Notes under the pieces: generated by a model | Seen by the model: the letters and a program-made list of their open reading frames with translations, nothing else | What the model was told of the DNA's origin: nothing | Database searches by the model: none | NCBI RefSeq assembly: GCF_947179515.1 | Contig: NC_067481.1 | Span: 40,364,204-40,428,203 of the forward strand | From: Apodemus sylvaticus | Lineage: Eukaryota > Chordata > Mammalia > Rodentia > Muridae | Length of the DNA: 64,000 nucleotides | Reading direction: 5' to 3' | Part shown: positions 58,736 to 64,000 of the stretch, one piece after another | Layout of the letters: every line of letters starts with the position of its first letter | How positions within the stretch are numbered: the stretch's first letter is position 1 | Translations under genes and position numbers: made by a program

Positions 58736-59460
58736 GATGGAGGACAGAAAGCTTAGCCACCATGTAGGAGCAGAGAAGAGCAGCCCTGAGAGAGGTGCAC
58801 TACTGGGTGCACTGAAGCAAAGATGGAATATAGGATTTATTAAGTAATAACTTGAGAATTTCAGAGGGAGGTGGAGCCACCTGGAGGCTAGGAAGTGGCC
58901 CAGCCTTTGAGTTGTTTGAGGCTTATCATAATATAAAAGCTGAGTGTGTATTTCTTTCATTCAGGAATTCAGAACATTGGGGTGGGTAGCGAGGAAAGTA
59001 CATCCACTGCAGGGAACTATTTGACTTCTTAGTTGGGAACTGCTACAGATGATTCTATGGAATGGAACCAGCCCAAGAGAAAGAAGTTTCTTGCAATCAA
59101 CCAAGCTCAAAGAGTTGGATATCAGACCTAGAAATGCAGAGGTTGCAATTTGCCCAGGTGGTTAATTTTTTGTCTTCCTTTGGTCCAATATTTTCTTACT
59201 ATGATGTTTTGGAATAATAATGTATATCCTGTTTTGTTGTATGTATGAGATCTGCCTTTTGATTTTGTCAGTGATTACAGTTCAGAGATCCACTGATTCT
59301 TGGATGAGACTTTGAACTTGAGACTCTTAAACATTGTTAAGATTGCGGAAGACTATGGAGACTTTTTAAAGTTGGACAAATATATTTTGCATTATGCTAT
59401 GGCTAGTTATGGGCCCCCAAAACTTATGCATTTAAAAAAGCCTGTGGAGGCCAGGGAGTG
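58736..59460. other. Unassigned repeat-flanking DNA
   Basis: No gene seen. Probably the continuation of the ERV/LTR-like material; only short frames. Confidence 0.45.
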
Positions 59461-59461
59461 A

Positions 59462-59813
59462 AATGTAGTCATTTGAATATGCTTGCCCCGTGGGAATTGG
59501 CACTATTAGGAGGTGTGTCCTTTTGGAATAGATGTATCCTTGTTGGAGGAATTGTGTCACTGTGTAGGTGGGCTTTGGGGGCTCCTAGTGCTCAAGCTGA
59601 GGAACCCAGAATAGAAGAGAGTCCTCTCTTGGCTGCTTTGGATCAAGATGTAGCACCCTAAGCTCCTCCAGCACTATGCCTGTCTTTCTTCCCACCATGA
59701 TGACGATGGACTGAATCTCTGAAACTGTAAGCAAGCCCCAATTAAATGTTTGCTCTTATAAGAGATGCCTTGGCCATGGTGTTCCTTCACAGCAGTAAAA
59801 CCCAACTAAGACA
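59462..59813 (+). mobile_element. URR1-like repeat
   Basis: ATGTAGTCATTTGAATATGC through GGAGGTGTGTCCTTTTGG to TAAAACCCAACTAAGACAG. Confidence 0.75.
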
Positions 59814-60858
59814 GGGACTGCTGAGACAAGTTTGAACTGGATTCAGTAGCTTGTGCTGAGTTATAGTAACTTTGTAAATAATCAAATTTATTGTAATGAT
59901 TGTATATAATCCTTATGCAATTGTTTTGAATTAAAAATCATCATATGAAGAAGTCTCAGAGTTATTGTTTCTGGGAGCAAGGAGGACAGGTAGAGAAATA
60001 CAAGGGTACAGCTTTCTATTTGTCAGGAAAGCATTCTCCAGGAAGTACAGCACAGTCCTTCTCCTCTTTTAATGTAGGTGCTCTCCATTGTAAATCTCTC
60101 TCCTGGTGTCACTTCTAAGTTCTGAAACCCCGATGCTCTCTTTTCATTCTCTCAGGATATTTTCCCTGATCTTATGAAGTCATATTTGAGCATTGTTCTT
60201 CTAATTATGACAAAAAACCAATCAATTTACATACTGTGAATCTTTCAAACTTCCTGGCTTGGCATGCCGTCCATTCTGAAGAATATTTCCTGGACACTTG
60301 AGTTGAACACAGGGCTCTGTGAATGTCTGTGGATTCACATCTTTTTCCAGCTGTGGGGTGTTTCCAATCATCGTTTCTTCAAATATATTCTCAACTCTTT
60401 CTAACTTCAGATTCTGTAGACAGAAAGAATTAGTGTGTTAGACTTCATGACAATGCTCTACACAGTGTTGGACATTTTTATACTCTATGAACTTCAAGGT
60501 TTTGTTGGTATTTTCTTCAATTTTACTGATATTTTTTCTGCCTAGCAAGTCTGGTATTGGACCTTTCCAAATATTTATTTTAAATTCAATTAGTGCAGTC
60601 TTATGTATCTTGTTGGTTCTTCCATGATAGTCACTTATTCTTAAAAATGACTATCTTGGTTTCTATCTATAGTTAGTCTAGTCCTCAGAATCCCAGGTAG
60701 GGCTCAGAATTTCCATCTTGCAGTAAGGCTTCTTCTCCCCTATTTGTCATGACAGACTACAGGAAGAGAAGTCATGCTTTCCACACTTGGACAGTGAGTA
60801 GTGATATCTGCAGAATCCTTATAAGGGCATGGAGGGACTGCCAAGAAAAATAATTTTC
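59814..60858. other. Intergenic stretch, no gene seen
   Basis: AT-rich with no long frames, no RNA gene signature and no recognised repeat landmarks except dispersed-repeat style text near 60.3-60.8 kb. Confidence 0.5.
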
Positions 60859-60859
60859 T

Positions 60860-60985
60860 TGGGCCTGGAGAGATGTCTTAGTACTTAAGAGCTACTATTC
60901 TTCCAGAGGACCCAGTTACCAAATGGTGACTCCTATTGATGCATAGACATATATGCAGAAAAAATACATAGAAATAAATAAACAG
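60860..60985 (+). mobile_element. B2/B3-family SINE fragment
   Basis: GGGCCTGGAGAGATGTCTTAG head, then ATTCTTCCAGAGGACCC, ending in an AAATAAATAAAC tail. Confidence 0.75.
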
Positions 60986-61049
60986 CTAAAATATTATTTT
61001 AAAACACAACTTTCCCATGATGTTTATAAACTTGGCATGTTGCTTTGAG

Positions 61050-61373
61050 TAGGTTCATCTATGTGAATGCTTGGCCCAAAGTGAGTGGCACAACAACTTG
61101 TGGCCTTGTCGGAGGAAGTATGTCACTGTGGGGGGAATCTTTGAGTTCTCTTATGCTCAAACCAGTCCCCTCCTTGCTGCCTGTGGATCAAGATTTAGAA
61201 TTCCCAGCTCTTCTCAAGCACCATTGTCTTCCTTGATGCTGCCATGCTTCCCACCATGATGATAATGGACTAAACCTCTGAATCTGTCAGCCAGCCCACA
61301 TTAAATGTTTTCCTTCATAAGCGTTGCCTTGGTCATGGTGTCTCCTCACAGCAATGAAAACCAAACTAGGACA
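61050..61373 (+). mobile_element. URR1-like repeat
   Basis: AGGTTCATCTATGTGAATGC through GATGATAATGGACTAAACC to AAACCAAACTAGGACAC. Confidence 0.72.
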
Positions 61374-61452
61374 CTTGGATTACTGCTACCCTCAACTCTG
61401 GCCTGAAAGCCCGTTTGGGTTTTCCAGATGCTGTTTGTATTCTTTTAGTTTT

Positions 61453-61650
61453 TTAAAAAATATTTATTTATTTATTTATTCATTTATTTATTTATTATAT
61501 GTAAGTACACTGTAGCTGTGTTCAGACACTCCAGAAGAGGGCATCAGATCTTGTTACAGATTGTTGTGAGCCACCATGTGGTTGCTGCGATTTGAACTCA
61601 GGACCTTTGTAAGAGTAGTCAGTTAACTGATGAGCCATCTCTCCAGCCTG
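61453..61650 (-). mobile_element. B2-family SINE
   Basis: Antisense; left end (TTTA)n expanded, right end TGAGCCATCTCTCCAGCCTG. Confidence 0.88.
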
Positions 61651-62094
61651 CTATTTATATTCAGATGTAATTCTGCCTCCTCAAGAGGGGTTGCCCCAGA
61701 CTAGCAATCCATCACATATTCAGGTGATCTCAAGTGAACTTTCTCCCCATTTCAACTAGTCAATAAAGGCTAGAGCCTCTGATTGGGCAAAGGAGGCGAA
61801 AGGGGGGACTTATGGTTTTGGAGCAGGTGCAGGTACAGAGGCAAAAGAGGACAAGAGGGGAAGGAGAGAGGACTGAAGAAGAAGAGGAGGAGGAAGCCAT
61901 GATGGACCAGAACTATGTGACCAGGAGAAACTGCAAGTAGCAACGGTTCTTATAGCTGGGGATAAGTTAACATAGTGTTAGATTAGCCCAATCTAGGCTT
62001 ATAGCCTAAAATTATAATAACCACATTTTGTTTTTTATATGAACTTATTGGGGTTGGAAATTACAGCAACAAAAGTTTCCCTCTGCTGTGATAT
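61651..62094. other. LTR/ERV-like sequence, no gene
   Basis: GATTGGGCAAAGGAGG, GGGGGGACTTATGG and a GAAGAAGAGGAGG purine run resemble in order the two LTR-like copies at 53 and 58 kb, but only loosely. Confidence 0.4.
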
Positions 62095-62463
62095 AGTGGT
62101 TTGAACAGGTTTGCCCCCTATTGATTCATGTGTTGGAGTGCTTGGGCATTTAGAGTTGCACAGGTAAGAGATATGGCCTTGATGGAAAAAGTGTGTAACT
62201 GTGGGGATGGACTTTGAGGTCTTCACCTGTGCTCAGGCCACACACAATGTAGAAGAGACTTTTTTCTGGCTGCCTTTGAATGAAGATTATAGAACTCTTG
62301 GTTGTTCCAGCACCATGTCTGCATGGAGGTTGCCATGCTTCCCACCATGAGGATAATGGACTGAGTCTCTGAAACAGTAAGCCGCTCCAGCGAAATGTTT
62401 TCCTTCACAAGAGTTGCCTTGGTCATGTTGTCTCTTCACAGCAATGAAACCCTAACTAAGACA
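62095..62463 (+). mobile_element. URR1-like repeat
   Basis: TATAGTGGTTTGAACAGG through ATGAGGATAATGGACTGAG to GAAACCCTAACTAAGACAG. Confidence 0.75.
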
Positions 62464-64000
62464 GTGGACAACAGCATTACAGAGAGTTATCACACTGCTC
62501 AAAGTGTCGAGAATAATTGCTTTTCTTCAATGGAATATAAGAAGAACTACCCTGTAAAGTTTGGGAATTTTACAGACGTAAAGTAAAAGTAAAAATTTAC
62601 AGGGAATGGAACTGCCCTGTAAAGTTTGAGGGACATTTCAGAAGGGAGTGCATGAAGAATGTCAGAGATGACATCTAGAGGCTGGAGAAATGGATCTGTG
62701 TTTAAGAGAACTTGCTGTTCTTCCAGAGGACTCAGGTTTGCTTCACTGTATTAACCTGACTTAAGTGAGAATTTTGGTTTCTTTAAAAACCACAGAAACA
62801 TTGTAAGAGTATATTCTTATTTTAATCCCAGATATGGCAAGGGGCCATGTCAGAATGTCCACATCAGCTGAATATGATTTGCTTTGTGCTCTTTCAGAAG
62901 TATAGTTTTTCAGTTGCAGATATTTTTATGATATTATGGCATTTGGAATCTTGGAACTCTTCAGAGGGTATATAAATGCTAGGACTGTAAGACTCAAAAC
63001 TACTGTTGGTTGGTGTTGGTCATTGTTGGTGGTTTCTGTTGGTTGTGGTTTCTGAAGTAATCTTGCCCAAAGAAGAAACAACAATGGCAACAATGATGAC
63101 AACAACAGCAACAGAAAATTAGATGTCCTGCCAGCAAAAATCAAACTGGCCCCAAGGAACTCAATGCCCCTAATCATCAGGAAGTACTCTAATGATAACA
63201 TCATCTCCTTTCCCCTCTCTCCCTTTTTTTCTTTTAAATAATGTTAGGGGGTTGGAAGGGTTTGAAAAAAGGGGGTGAAGGGCAGAAGAAAGAAGAACCC
63301 ACAAAGTAGCTAAAAGAAGGGCTATAACTTGTGCCCAATATGAGGTGGGACAGAAAGGGAAATTTTATTTTAGAGGCTGGAGAGAAAATGGCAGAGGACA
63401 AAGAGATTGATATTCTTTTTCAAGATGACAGCAGAAAATTTATTGTGGTGTCTTCTGCTTGGATTTCTCCCACTTTGCTCCCAGAGGGAAGTTTCTGTTT
63501 TAGTGACTGTGTATTTGTTTTTCTTCTTCCTATATTCCATTTCATAAGAAGCTTGGAGAATAACTGTACAACTAGAAAAAACTATGGGTGGAGGTGGAAG
63601 CACATGGGAGAAAAGGAGACTAGAAAAGGAAGAACAAAAATGGCTCAGACTCAGTTACAGAGCAAGAGAATGGGAATTTTCCCCAAGAGGGAAGTGGACA
63701 AGAAAATGTGCTGGAAGCAGATTGTGGTCCTTCCAGTGTTGTGCACTTTCAGTCCAGTCCTTGCAGTCCCTGGGAGAGATGAGGAGCTTGGTGGGTTACA
63801 AGGTCAGAGAAAGAATGAACCAGCCAGTTTGGATAGAAAGGAGTAATCTCAAACCAACTGCACTGCCAGAGATAGAGGAAGAGTAGCCCAGGGATACAAA
63901 GTCATCATCAGCTTTCCCAGTAATTATACAGCATGTGCCTGCTAACCATGTGGAACATGGATGTGATGAGATAGGGTGGCATCCTCTGAGAGATCCAAGG
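62464..64000. other. Unassigned right edge, no supported gene
   Basis: A B2 head fragment lies at about 62680-62755. A purine tract (about 63250-63290) precedes a 171-codon frame at 63331-63846 that resembles no known protein and sits in repeat-like DNA. I do not call it a gene. Confidence 0.5.

Noticed and set aside
57858..58763. 301-codon minus-strand frame rich in Pro, Ser, Phe and Leu, plus plus-strand Gly/Glu/Arg-rich frames
   Set aside because: They arise from the purine minisatellite, occur in several frames at once and have no promoter or splice context.
63331..63846. 171-codon plus-strand frame at the right edge
   Set aside because: Starts in repeat-like DNA after a purine tract, resembles no known family and has no splice support; too weak to call.
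1..64000. CRISPR arrays, operons or bacterial-type mobile elements
   Set aside because: Introns, SINEs, LINEs and snRNA promoter elements show vertebrate nuclear DNA; the regular repeats are microsatellites, L1 monomers and the AT-rich array.

Overview
This window reads as euchromatic DNA from a murine rodent (Mus or a close relative). It is packed with B1, B2 and B3 SINEs. Many B1 copies carry the Mus-style GAACTCAGAAATC segment. There are LINE-1 elements with rodent-type 5' monomers and abundant CA, GA and pyrimidine microsatellites. The genes match the Pex12-Slfn14-Schlafen cluster (mouse chromosome 11, human 17q12). All protein genes are split by introns, so coordinates were built from splice sites and reading-frame phase.

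Layout. Positions 1-4.2 kb hold Pex12 (+), three coding exons encoding 359 residues, with a CpG-containing promoter at the left edge. At 4.7-7.6 kb, on the opposite strand, lies a box C/D snoRNA that I identify as Snord7 from its antisense match to U6 placed exactly for A47, with splice signals and a CpG-containing promoter for a host transcript. From 8 to 17.4 kb the sequence is SINEs and two truncated L1 copies. From about 18 to 29 kb lies Slfn14 (+), a long group III Schlafen with a probable non-coding first exon and four coding exons giving 898 codons. Residue numbering from the chosen ATG makes Lys207/Lys208 the counterparts of human Lys218/Lys219.

At 34.5-35 kb, minus strand, is a full-length U2 snRNA sequence that keeps an octamer, GC box, PSE and 3' box, so it looks like a real snRNA transcription unit. 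At 41.4-45.3 kb, minus strand, lies a second Schlafen with the short group II architecture. Its three exons join in phase into a 588-codon open frame, but the expected ATG is AGG, a conserved catalytic Glu is Lys and the first donor is weak. It is either a very young pseudogene or a changed family member. It converges tail-to-tail with Slfn14.

The right third (45-64 kb) is repeat-dominated. It holds a near full-length but mutated L1 inserted into a URR1-like element, a 5' L1 fragment that breaks into an AT-rich array with a unit of about 155 bp, a B2-B1 composite flanked by one 15-bp target duplication, and two related LTR-like copies, one carrying a purine minisatellite of about 670 bp. I found no host protein gene right of 45.4 kb.

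Functionally the window joins a peroxisome-import E3 ligase subunit (Pex12), a U6-modification guide (Snord7), a spliceosomal RNA (U2) and two members of a fast-evolving RNase/helicase-like family. Apart from the two Schlafens, nothing suggests they act together. Repeat family names below are recognised by eye and not verified by a library search.
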